In this document: positions 51,579 to 59,421 of the stretch, one piece after another
Layout of the letters: each line of letters starts with the position of its first letter
Numbering within the stretch: the first letter of the stretch is position 1
Assembly (NCBI GenBank): GCA_965249895.1
Contig: CBDFNC010000005.1
Span: 434,001-498,000, forward strand
Direction: 5' to 3'
DNA length: 64,000 nucleotides
Origin: CBDFNC01 sp965249895
Lineage (GTDB): Bacteria > Pseudomonadota > Gammaproteobacteria > Enterobacterales > CBDFNC01
Translations under genes and position numbers: made by a program
The notes under the pieces: generated by a model
Database searches by the model: none
Told to the model about the DNA's origin: nothing
The model's input: only the letters and a program-made list of their open reading frames with translations

Positions 51579-52547
51579 TTACTGGTCCTTATCAGAAGGG
51601 GTATGAAGGGCAACTTTTTTCACCTGATCAAACATAAAATCCAGCGCTTTATGATCAGTAAAGGCTTGTAGCACTTGTTGGCGAAACTCCTGCTCAGAAG
51701 CATTTTCTTTAGCGCAGATAAATGCCCAAGGTAGCACTAAGGTATCTTTGATTAGATCGGCGACATCAAACACCAATGCCCCGCGCCTGGTTTTGCCATG
51801 TATCACAGCGAATCCATGGGGAATGCCCAACACCCAAAGCGTGGTTGCCGCTAAGCCATAGGCTAGATAATTGCCGTGATTTAAAAAGGTGTTGGCAAGG
51901 TCAGTCGCCTTATGTTGCCGGGAAAAATCTTCATATTTGGTTTGTTGCGCTGCGTATTTGTAGAGCTTTTTGGTCAGCTGGGCTTCTTGTAACAATAAGT
52001 CCGAGGGCTTTTTCGCTGTCACCATCCGAGTAGCAAAACTATCTAACGCCTGACCTATTTCCCTATCATCTTGACAAAAGCCTTGGTTTTTAAGATCTTT
52101 GTCTTTTGACCATACTTTTTGCAAGAACGCAATACGGGCAGTTTGGAACTGTTTCGCGGCTCCCACTCTTAGCGCATCATCAAACCAGAAGCCTAACCAA
52201 CCTTGTAAATACTCGGTGGGTCGGTATTCACTTTGTGGCGTCATCCATTCGATTTCACTGCCCATGTATAGCGGTGTGCCGCCACCGCCACAGAAGCCAA
52301 TCAATACACCCGCTTGTGCCAACATTCTTACCGCAGCTTGGGTAATCGATGTGCCATTACCCAATAAGATCACTGTGGTATTGGCGATAGGTATATTAAA
52401 ATATTGGTTTTCTTTTTTGGCTTCGGTTAAGTACAATACTCGACCATCTTTTTGCATCACTCGGCAGTATTCCAGGTAATACAAGTTTGCTCGTTTGGAG
52501 TGTAGGATTGCCTTTAAATCTGACGGCGAAAAGTCTTTCATTTTCAA
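51579..52547 (-). CDS. cas1: CRISPR integrase Cas1 (type I-F)
   Basis: A 322-residue integrase that, with the Cas2 domain of Cas2-3, inserts new spacers at the leader end. Catalytic residues are seen as Glu in LLLQEAQLTKKLYKY (about 195), His in GFAVIHGKTRRG (about 255) and Asp in LVFDVADLIKD (about 268). The sequence ILLGNGTSITQAAVRMLA is the usual type I-F beta/alpha segment. First gene of the cas operon in the direction of reading, preceded by a 75-base gap with an inverted repeat. Confidence 0.96.
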   Translation of the reverse strand: MKMKDFSPSDLKAILHSKRANLYYLEYCRVMQKDGRVLYLTEAKKENQYFNIPIANTTVILLGNGTSITQAAVRMLAQAGVLIGFCGGGGTPLYMGSEIEWMTPQSEYRPTEYLQGWLGFWFDDALRVGAAKQFQTARIAFLQKVWSKDKDLKNQGFCQDDREIGQALDSFATRMVTAKKPSDLLLQEAQLTKKLYKYAAQQTKYEDFSRQHKATDLANTFLNHGNYLAYGLAATTLWVLGIPHGFAVIHGKTRRGALVFDVADLIKDTLVLPWAFICAKENASEQEFRQQVLQAFTDHKALDFMFDQVKKVALHTPSDKDQ

Positions 52548-52577
52548 ACCTCTAATTTTGAAACGCCTTCAAGTTAT

Positions 52578-52610
52578 TTTGTCTCCAGCGCATTATCAAC
52601 GCTGGACAAA
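52578..52610. promoter_or_regulatory. Inverted repeat between the WYL regulator gene and cas1 (candidate operator)
   Basis: TTTGTCTCCAGCG, a 9-base gap, then CGCTGGACAAA: 11-base arms with one 2-base bulge (TC). It sits in the only sizeable gap between the regulator cassette and cas1. No T tract follows on the minus strand, so a simple terminator is less likely than an operator for a dimeric regulator. Confidence 0.5.
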
Positions 52611-52622
52611 TAAACATGTCGC

Positions 52623-53504
52623 TTATTTAGGCATATAAGGCTCTATTGCTTTCTCGCAGGCTGGGCTAACGATGATTTGTTGGGCTTCCGGTTTTTGTTC
52701 ATACCTATCTAAACGCAAGCGTTGCCGCTGATACATTAATAGAGCTGCTCTGACCTTTAATACACGCAGCCATTGGCCTGGCGCCGACTCCTCCATTTGA
52801 TAATCAGTAGCTATTACTTGTTGTTGTTCTAAAGTCAGCCTGGGATCCGGGATTATTTCCAGAGCAAGCCAAGTGTTCCATTTATGGTCATGTTCTGCGG
52901 TAAATTCTGCGTCCCCTTCAAATTCATATTCGCCATTAAAGCGAGAAAGTAAAAAATCACGATATCCCTGATTTTTCCCGCAGTAGGCTCGAACGTGCCA
53001 ACGGGCACCGTCAAAAACCAAGTTATGAGGGCTAATAATTCGGCTGGTATATTCCGGGGACGTTAGCGATGTGTAACCTATATCAATTCTCTGTTTAGTT
53101 CGCATAGCCAGCAGTATTGGCCGTACCAACTCAACATTGATATTGCGCAGCGGCGCTTCTAACTGACTAATACCGACAATTTCTGTCTCGTGTTGCTGGC
53201 CTTTTTCCAGCTGCAATCTGTACTCGTCTATCAAACCTTTTGAAAACCGCGGTGAAAAAAGTTTCGTTGGGCAAAAGCCTTTCTTTGATGCGTCATATTC
53301 CAAGTTGTGGGGGCAAAAATTGTGGTAAAGTTTTACCAATTTAGATGAGCTACTGCGGCTTATCCCGAATTGGCTTTGCAAATGGTTTGTGGTGATTTTA
53401 CCTTCCCAATAGGCCAACACCTCTACGAATAACAGGCGTTGTTTAACCTCATAAGAAATACCCTTCACCTCATATTGAACAATCTCAGTATTCAATATCA
53501 CCAC
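52623..53504 (-). CDS. WYL-domain transcriptional regulator (CapW/BrxR-like)
   Basis: A 293-residue regulator with an N-terminal winged helix (VEVLAYWEGKITTNHLQSQF, then GISRSSSSKLV, about 28-58), a WYL ligand-binding domain (RIDIGYTSLTSPEYTSRIIS, then PHNLVFDGARWHVRAYC, about 140-178) and a C-terminal domain (about 220-293). The order and the ARWHVRAYC sequence resemble BrxR and CapW, the repressors found in BREX, CBASS and other defence islands, which bind inverted repeats. It overlaps the HNH-fusion gene by 7 bases and lies 75 bases before cas1, so it may repress its own cassette, the cas operon, or both. Confidence 0.82.
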   Translation of the reverse strand: MVILNTEIVQYEVKGISYEVKQRLLFVEVLAYWEGKITTNHLQSQFGISRSSSSKLVKLYHNFCPHNLEYDASKKGFCPTKLFSPRFSKGLIDEYRLQLEKGQQHETEIVGISQLEAPLRNINVELVRPILLAMRTKQRIDIGYTSLTSPEYTSRIISPHNLVFDGARWHVRAYCGKNQGYRDFLLSRFNGEYEFEGDAEFTAEHDHKWNTWLALEIIPDPRLTLEQQQVIATDYQMEESAPGQWLRVLKVRAALLMYQRQRLRLDRYEQKPEAQQIIVSPACEKAIEPYMPK

Positions 53505-55198
53505 TCCCTCAATTGCTGCATTTCTTTTAGCCTGCCTCGTTGTGCCATCAAAGCCTCAAACACATCATCCAGGCTCTGGTTGTCGGCGCTTAATCCTGGC
53601 AGCGCCAGGTTTGCTTCGGCGAAGAATCGTTGCTGTTGAGAGATACCGGACTTTTGAATTTGATTGTTCACCCACGCATCCTTCCACCACTCATGGATCA
53701 ATGGGCGCGCGTTTTGCAGCGTAGTTTCAGCGGGTAACTTGTCTCGTTTATCATTGTTGGCTTTTGAAGAGCTGGGCAGTAAATTCCAAAGGTCATTGTT
53801 GGGCCAGCGGGCAAAAGGCATGCAATGGTCAATATCATATTTGTCTTTGAGACGTTTATCTGTCCAAACACAGTGTTGCGGCTGATTATTTTGCTGTAGC
53901 TGCTCGAACCGTTTTCTCACTTCTGTGGTGGTACGAGTTGGCTCGCTCCAGTTCAACGCATCATATAAAAACTGTCGGCTGTATTGCTCATTGCCCTGGT
54001 AACCTTGCATTACATTCACCCATTCGTTAATCAGAACCGGCTCTATCCAGCAGGCGTAACGGGAGAACGCGAGCCAAATTGACTCGGGCAAGATAAAGTT
54101 CCCCCACCCCTGCAGCGTTTTAATATCCAAGAACAGAAAGTCACTGGCTCTCACACTTTGATATTCTGCCTGGAACAGCTGCTCATCCGTGTTTGGCAGT
54201 GAAATATATTTACACGGCATATCCCGAATGGTTTGAGCCGCGACAGAAATTGTTCTGTTGAGTGCTTTTGCTTCTTCACCAGCAAAAATGTTACCTATTG
54301 CGAAGTCTTCCGCAACGCGGTGATTCAGCTGCTGCCAGCCATTTTCCTTGACGAAACCCATCCCCTTTTTTGGGTCTGAATTTTGCCTGATCTGATGAGT
54401 ATCAATGAGTGGTTTAAATTGATGGCACCAGTAAAGTGCAACTAAACCCAGCGGTATAATGACATGGTTTTCTTCGTTTCTGGCGACAGCGCCTGGGTGT
54501 CCGTCCGCAATTCGCAGCAAGACTCTAAGCAGCGCCAACTTATAGGTTGAGGCCTTTGCATCATTAACTATGATGTGCCTTAGTGTTGGAAATGCCCCAG
54601 TACCATCATCGCTGAGTTCAAACGCTAAGGTTTGCCAGCTTATGCCATCACGTCCTAATAAATCACTGGCAGTTTTCGGCTCTAAAATACAGTGCAGCCC
54701 CTGTTTCCCTGCAAGTTTTTTTAACTCATCGGCGCAAACGCAATACTGTTTACTACCAGCAGAGCTATGTCTTAATGTAAATACAATACGTCCATTTGGT
54801 TTCAGGTAATTCGCCAGTTTACGCAGGCATCTTTGCCTTTTCCCGGGAGGAATATGAGACCAAACTGCATTCACCAGGATAAGATCGTATCGTGCATGTA
54901 AGGCAAAAACCTTGCTCAGTTCAGGGATGGCATCTTTAACCCAACGAATTTTTGTATTCGGGTATTCTATTTCTCCTAGTTGGATAAAGTCTTCTACCGG
55001 CTCAACAGCGGTGACATCAAAACCCTTGCTTGCCAACCAATTCGCGTCGCGACCTGAGCCCGCGCCGATATCCAGTGCACTGCCCCCTTGTGGCAAATAA
55101 CCTTCCCAGACTTGATGGACTTTATCGGGATCAAGTCGGTTATATCGCTCACTGAAGGATTTTGCATCGCCGCTATAGCTGCTAATCACTGAGTCCAT
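53498..55198 (-). CDS. Methyltransferase-HNH endonuclease fusion
   Basis: A 566-residue two-domain protein. Residues about 20-190 are a class I SAM methyltransferase (ALDIGAGSGRDANWLASKGF, VTAVEPVEDF, VNAVWSHIPPGK, LKPNGRIVFTLRH). Residues about 215-430 are a helical region (YKLALLRVLLRIADGHPGAV onward) like that preceding some HNH domains. An HNH module follows at about 450-490 (YDIDHCMPFARWPNNDLWNL, then SKANNDKRDKLP), with the DxDH, N and NxxK positions of the fold. The methyltransferase lacks a DPPY motif, so it does not look like an adenine or N4-cytosine DNA methylase. It is coupled to the WYL gene (7-base overlap) and lies 3 bases after the smaller methyltransferase gene. Confidence 0.8.
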   Translation of the reverse strand: MDSVISSYSGDAKSFSERYNRLDPDKVHQVWEGYLPQGGSALDIGAGSGRDANWLASKGFDVTAVEPVEDFIQLGEIEYPNTKIRWVKDAIPELSKVFALHARYDLILVNAVWSHIPPGKRQRCLRKLANYLKPNGRIVFTLRHSSAGSKQYCVCADELKKLAGKQGLHCILEPKTASDLLGRDGISWQTLAFELSDDGTGAFPTLRHIIVNDAKASTYKLALLRVLLRIADGHPGAVARNEENHVIIPLGLVALYWCHQFKPLIDTHQIRQNSDPKKGMGFVKENGWQQLNHRVAEDFAIGNIFAGEEAKALNRTISVAAQTIRDMPCKYISLPNTDEQLFQAEYQSVRASDFLFLDIKTLQGWGNFILPESIWLAFSRYACWIEPVLINEWVNVMQGYQGNEQYSRQFLYDALNWSEPTRTTTEVRKRFEQLQQNNQPQHCVWTDKRLKDKYDIDHCMPFARWPNNDLWNLLPSSSKANNDKRDKLPAETTLQNARPLIHEWWKDAWVNNQIQKSGISQQQRFFAEANLALPGLSADNQSLDDVFEALMAQRGRLKEMQQLREW

Positions 55199-55201
55199 GT
55201 T

Positions 55202-55792
55202 TTATACCGCCTTTGTTGCCAGCAAATTAAGCCATTTTTCATCGCTACGTTCTGGTCGCTGATCTGACGTTACCCCGAGTTTGTTTGGGCGCAATGCAGG
55301 AGTATTGTCGAGTAATAACTTTATTGAGCGCTCATTCATGTCGGTGAAGGTGCGGCCATCAATCTGCCTCTCTCCCTTTCCATATTTGAATGACGCATAT
55401 AATACGCCACCGGATTTCAAGGCTTGTGCAAGTTTAGCGAATACCAGGTTTAACTCTTCAGCTGGAACATGTAACAGACTAGCGCAGCACCAAATACCAT
55501 CGAAGCGACCCTGCCAATCAATCTGTTGAAATTGCTTCAACTCCACTTTCTGGCCCAGGTAAATTTCTGCCCGTTTGACCAATTCGGGGCTGGCATCCAT
55601 CGCTGTTACCTGAAACCCCTCTGACTTGAAATGCTTTGCATCCCTGCCTGATCCGCAGCCAGCATCTAAAATATGCCCGGCTTTTGCTATCAAGGGCAAA
55701 AAGTCCTTATATAAAGGCGTCATGACAATATTTGAAGTCGCGTCGAAAAAGGCTTGAGCGTTGGCATTGTAATAGGCGGTATTATTATTCAT
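55202..55792 (-). CDS. Class I SAM-dependent methyltransferase
   Basis: A 196-residue methyltransferase resembling TehB/Methyltransf_25 enzymes: motif I ILDAGCGSGRDAKHFKSEGF (about 41-60), acidic VTAMDASPEL, motif IV-like IWCCASLLHVPAEEL and LKSGGVLYASFKYGKGE. It shares GSGRDA and general layout with the N-terminal domain of the next protein, so the two may be paralogues. There is no DNA-methylase catalytic motif, so a small-molecule, tRNA or protein substrate is more likely. First gene of the cassette on the minus strand; the promoter should lie in 55793-55900. Confidence 0.8.
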   Translation of the reverse strand: MNNNTAYYNANAQAFFDATSNIVMTPLYKDFLPLIAKAGHILDAGCGSGRDAKHFKSEGFQVTAMDASPELVKRAEIYLGQKVELKQFQQIDWQGRFDGIWCCASLLHVPAEELNLVFAKLAQALKSGGVLYASFKYGKGERQIDGRTFTDMNERSIKLLLDNTPALRPNKLGVTSDQRPERSDEKWLNLLATKAV

Positions 55793-56282
55793 TTTGTTAA
55801 CAACTTTTCTACAGGGCTTTTAGAATTCAGGTACACATTTGTTTCGACTAGCGGTAAAGGTTAGTTACCGTAATAGCATCTGGATATTAAACCATATGTT
55901 AGTGTATTCAAACGGTTAGGGTTTCAAATTAAGAATATCAAAGACCAATATGAAAGTACTAACTCTTTAACTGGAAGTACGAATGAAGATCTCATTACAT
56001 GTGATTACAGCATCAGTGGATAGCTAATAGTGACGGTTTGATCACAGCTTAGCTTGACCTCGAACATTAACCTGCGATGCACCCGCTACCATCGGATTCC
56101 AAATGAAAAGTGACAACCACCAGCAGATAAGCCAGCCTCCTCCATTAAATGACATTTTCTGTACTCGTTAGTGTTCATTCTGGTATGTTGCAGAAAATAT
56201 AGAAATTTCTCTGCTGGCGTATTCACCCTTAATGTCAGGTTATTCTGCGCGCCCCGGAAAAACGGCAAAGTTATTGCCGTAA
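55793..56282. other. Promoter region of the methyltransferase cassette and non-coding sequence
   Basis: About 490 bases, AT-rich. TTGTTAACAA, a perfect 10-base palindrome, lies near 55796, directly before the first cassette gene and within reach of its promoter. No gene could be supported; minus-strand frames here look like chance. Confidence 0.4.
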
Positions 56283-56491
56283 GCATCTCTATGAGAACGC
56301 CGGCATTGGATAAGTTAGCGGCCCAGTTAAATGTGTCGCCCAATCAGCTGATCCTCGCCTGGATGTTGCAAAAGAAAGTACCCGCGATGCCTGTGATAGC
56401 AGCTAGTACTATTGCGCAGCGTGAAGAAAACCTGAGTGCCGCCGCGCTCGTGCATAGTGATGATCAGTTGGACGCGCTGGAAAACAGCTAA
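56283..56491 (+). pseudogene. C-terminal fragment of an aldo/keto reductase
   Basis: The frame reads TPALDKLAAQLNVSPNQLIL, then AWMLQKKVPAMPVIAASTIA and QREENLSAAALVHSDDQLDA to a stop, which is the conserved C-terminal end of AKR enzymes, including the NADPH-binding region. The first three quarters of the gene, including the catalytic Tyr, are absent and the sequence before about 56283 is unrelated. A deletion remnant. Confidence 0.75.
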
Positions 56492-56628
56492 TATGGCTAG
56501 CTCGCCAGAAACTTAACTTAGTAGGTGGCCGTGTTTATTCCCCAACCTCTCCCTGTTGGCTGGAAGTTGTTCGTTCTTATGGTTAACAGTAAAGTGTGCT
56601 TGTTATTCCGGCTGGACCAGGTAAAGCC

Positions 56629-57465
56629 ATGGATTTAGATAACGTCATTGAATGTTTACCCCAAGGTTACTCTGAAGTTATGTTTCAGGGTCGTAGATAC
56701 CGGCTGCTGGTAAAGCGATTTAATCAAGGTAACAGCGTTAAAATCTATGCCGCTGAACTTGGTGGAAAAGATGTTATCAGCGCCAACTATTACAGACTTA
56801 AGAAAGGCAAGCTGCTGAAGCCTTGTGAAATGCCGGAGCGAAAGGTGATCCACTTTTTATGTGAGCATACCCCTCTTCCAGTGACGACAGAGTTAACCCG
56901 CGAAATATCAAAGCGCGATGATACGAGCCCTTTGACAAAGATTGCCTTTGGCGGTGGGTGTCACTGGTGCACGGAAGCTGTGTTTCAGTCTTTGCGTGGC
57001 GTGGTGACGGTCGAGCCGGGTTGGATAAGCTCTGAGCCTCCGTTTGGCTCTTTTTCTGAGGCGGTGATAGTGGAGTTTGTGGCCAACCTAATCCCACTTG
57101 AGGTATTGATTGAAATTCACCTCTATACCCATGCCGCTAATCGGGATCATCCCTTGAGAGAAAAGTATCGCTCGGCCATTTATAGTTTTTCTGAGGTTCA
57201 GCGTCAGCAGGTGGCAGATATTATTGGCTTGTTACAGCAAAAGTTTGCCGAGCCAATTATTACGAGATCGTTACTGTTTCATGACTTTCGACCTGTTCAG
57301 GGAAAGCACAGGAATTATTATCGTACCGACCCACAACGACCATTTTGCCAGGCCTATATTACGCCCAAGTTGGGGAAACTGATGCGGTCGTTTGCCCGCT
57401 ATGTCGGCGATGAGAAGTTGGCGCAGTTGCCAGTGTTGGAGTATGAGGACAAGCCTAAGCGCTGA
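56629..57465 (+). CDS. Divergent MsrA-like protein with an N-terminal extra domain
   Basis: A 278-residue protein. Residues 1-100 form an unassigned small domain (DLDNVIECLPQGYSEVMFQG, then RRYRLLVKRF). From 105 it resembles methionine sulfoxide reductase A: AFGGGCHWCTEAVFQSLRGV with the catalytic-type Cys111 and Glu116, and REKYRSAIYSF. The usual middle part (YAGG, then TGHAE) is replaced by a shorter WISSEPPFGSFSEAVIVEF. A second MsrA-type cysteine Cys114 is present. Reductase activity is plausible but not certain. Start taken at ATG 56629 after AGGT; the GTG at 56596 is less family-like. Confidence 0.7.
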   Translation: MDLDNVIECLPQGYSEVMFQGRRYRLLVKRFNQGNSVKIYAAELGGKDVISANYYRLKKGKLLKPCEMPERKVIHFLCEHTPLPVTTELTREISKRDDTSPLTKIAFGGGCHWCTEAVFQSLRGVVTVEPGWISSEPPFGSFSEAVIVEFVANLIPLEVLIEIHLYTHAANRDHPLREKYRSAIYSFSEVQRQQVADIIGLLQQKFAEPIITRSLLFHDFRPVQGKHRNYYRTDPQRPFCQAYITPKLGKLMRSFARYVGDEKLAQLPVLEYEDKPKR

Positions 57466-57489
57466 AGTCGATACGCGTTTGTTGTTTCC

Positions 57490-57835
57490 ACTTAGCGGTG
57501 GTTTGGCATATTGATGGTCCGACACTCGGTCCGGTGGCCTTTAAGGCACTGGATTCCCTTGTTCAAGGGAATGACGGGTGAGAGTTGAGGCCGGCTCGTA
57601 CACCTTTATGTTCAGCTTGCCGGTGGACCGGAATATGGATGGTCCGACACTCGGTCCGGCGGCCTTTAAGGCACTGGATTCCCTTGTTCAAGGGAATGAC
57701 GGGTGAGAGTTTAAGCCGACACGTACACTTTTATGTTCCAGTTGGCGGTGGTTTGGCATATGGATGGTCCGACACTCGGTTCGGCGACCTTTAAGGCGCT
57801 GGGCCACCTTGTTCAACGGGGTGACGGGGGTTTCG
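57490..57835. repeat. 125-bp tandem repeat containing family B hairpins
   Basis: GATGGTCCGACACTCGGT recurs at 57513, 57638 and 57763, a period of exactly 125. Each unit includes GGCCTTTAAGGC and, in the first two, the hairpin ATTCCCTTG-TT-CAAGGGAAT with GACGGG; the third unit is degenerate (CACCTTGTTCAACGGGG). Nearly three full units lie between the MsrA-like gene and the convergent AztD-like gene. Confidence 0.9.
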
Positions 57836-57940
57836 GCCCAAATACCTCAGCTTCAAGCTAACCTTTAAAATCGTAAAGGGTTGGCTAGTCGTGAAACCGA
57901 GGTAGCTGTGAGCAGAATGTCACTATTTGCTGTGATTATG

Positions 57941-59272
57941 CTATTTGTTTTCGATACCTAACCAGGCCAGCTTGTTGGGTTCAAATTCCAGATCTATGGT
58001 TGAGGTTACTTTCTTCGCTTCCAGGTCAACTACCAGCAGTTGCTTATCAACCGGGTTTGAAATATACACGTGATGATTGCTGCCAGAGCTGGTCATGACA
58101 AATCGTTGTTTCCCTGTCAATGTCGGGACGACGTCAAATAACTTAAATCTGGTGATAAATGTAAAGTCTTGTTTAATCTCAAAAACATTTAGCTCACCCG
58201 CAGAATCAAGCATTAAGAAGTGTTCCTGATGATGATCCACCCCATAAGCCAAATAGCTTATTTCCGGGCCTGACTTCCAATGAATTTCTTCCATGCTGGC
58301 AGCCGCAGGATCGATCAGAAACGCTTGCTGAGTCCGGGTCAGCCCCAGGAACTTATCGTGGCCATGGCTGCCCTTGATAGTACCAATACGTATTCCTTCC
58401 GCCAACCCCGCCGGATTGGCCAATTTGCTCGCTGTAAATTTATCGCCGTCTTGTTTAATAGACAACACACCATCTGTACAGCCAAATACTGTCCAGTCAG
58501 GCCCTTGAAAGCTGCCGTGTAAGCCCGGGCACAGCTCTGCAAAGACCTCCCCCTGATGATAATGATCGTTATGTTGATGCAGCAGCACCACAGAGTCCGG
58601 TGAAGTTCCTGTCGCATTTTCACTTATAGCCGTGGTTAACACATGTTGCCCCCGTAACTGCGCCGTGCCATGCATTGCGTTGGCGAATTCGTGGCTGGCA
58701 ACCGGGGCTGAGTTAGCAATGCTGGCATCACTTAACACTTGGAAGCTCGCATTGATACCCGTGCTTTTATTTCCGTCTAAAAACAAAGCAGCTTGATCAC
58801 CCACCAGATCAAAATGCGTCGGTTTAACACCATCAATTGAATAACTCAGTAGAGCCGGCGCCTGCTTCACCGTGTCATAGTGATCCCCATGAGCGCGTTG
58901 CGACAAGCCAGAGTCGATAAATTGCACCTTGTTTTGACTGCGCTGGAAAGCCAATAGATACCTGGAGTCGGGGCTGGCGGCAAGTGCACTCGCCGTATTA
59001 AGCAGCGGAAAATCACCCAAGGTTTCTTGCGTATCCAGTTCAATCAGACGTACTACCGCATTGTTGGCATCGGAAATAGCCAACCGACCTTTACTTGCTG
59101 CGTGAGGGTCTTGCGGCTGATCCGGCGCAGGAGTCGGTACAGGCACGGGATCATCTTTTGCACTGGTTGGATTGTTGCTGCCAGTACCGCAGGCGGTTAA
59201 CAAAAACAGGCAAAGTGAGGAGGCAATTAACGATTTACTGAAATGTATTGGTGCTTGCATAAGGGTTTTCAT
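57941..59272 (-). CDS. AztD-like periplasmic zinc metallochaperone lipoprotein
   Basis: A 443-residue exported protein with a lipoprotein signal (LCLFLLTACG) and a proline-rich linker (PVPVPTPAPDQPQDPH). A beta-propeller-type repeat domain follows (blades such as GRLAISDANNAVVRLIELDT and HHVYISNPVDKQLLVVDLEA). Histidine clusters (AHGDHYD, HQHNDHYHQ, GSHGHDK, DHHQEH) suggest zinc binding. This pattern matches AztD, which hands zinc to the binding protein AztC. It is divergent from the zinc-uptake genes and shares their Zur-box region. Start set at the first ATG, 59272; a TTG lies nine codons earlier. Confidence 0.7.
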   Translation of the reverse strand: MKTLMQAPIHFSKSLIASSLCLFLLTACGTGSNNPTSAKDDPVPVPTPAPDQPQDPHAASKGRLAISDANNAVVRLIELDTQETLGDFPLLNTASALAASPDSRYLLAFQRSQNKVQFIDSGLSQRAHGDHYDTVKQAPALLSYSIDGVKPTHFDLVGDQAALFLDGNKSTGINASFQVLSDASIANSAPVASHEFANAMHGTAQLRGQHVLTTAISENATGTSPDSVVLLHQHNDHYHQGEVFAELCPGLHGSFQGPDWTVFGCTDGVLSIKQDGDKFTASKLANPAGLAEGIRIGTIKGSHGHDKFLGLTRTQQAFLIDPAAASMEEIHWKSGPEISYLAYGVDHHQEHFLMLDSAGELNVFEIKQDFTFITRFKLFDVVPTLTGKQRFVMTSSGSNHHVYISNPVDKQLLVVDLEAKKVTSTIDLEFEPNKLAWLGIENK

Positions 59273-59314
59273 CTCTCCGTGAATATAAATTACTATCAAT
59301 GACTTGATAATTTG

Positions 59315-59335
59315 TAATGTTATACTATAGCATTA
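59315..59335. promoter_or_regulatory. Zur-box-like operator
   Basis: TAA-TGTTATA-C-TATAGCA-TTA, a 10-base inverted repeat with one mismatch around a central C, agrees with the gammaproteobacterial Zur consensus (TGTTATANTATAACA). It lies between the divergent AztD-like and His-rich outer-membrane-protein genes, about 40 and 90 bases from their starts, and would repress both when zinc is plentiful. Confidence 0.8.
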
Positions 59336-59421
59336 GTTCCGCGCAAGCGGCCTTGGATAATTCCTTTCAACTGTTGCGCAAACAACCCTCTCCTGTGACA
59401 GCGGAGAAATATCAAACCTAA

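Noticed and set aside
51578..51613. 12-codon extension of cas2-3 into cas1
   Set aside because: The Cas2 domain begins at the ATG 51577, one base after the cas1 stop.
56086..56343. 85-codon minus-strand ORF before the AKR fragment
   Set aside because: No recognisable domain, and its start overlaps the reductase fragment, which has clear homology in the other direction.
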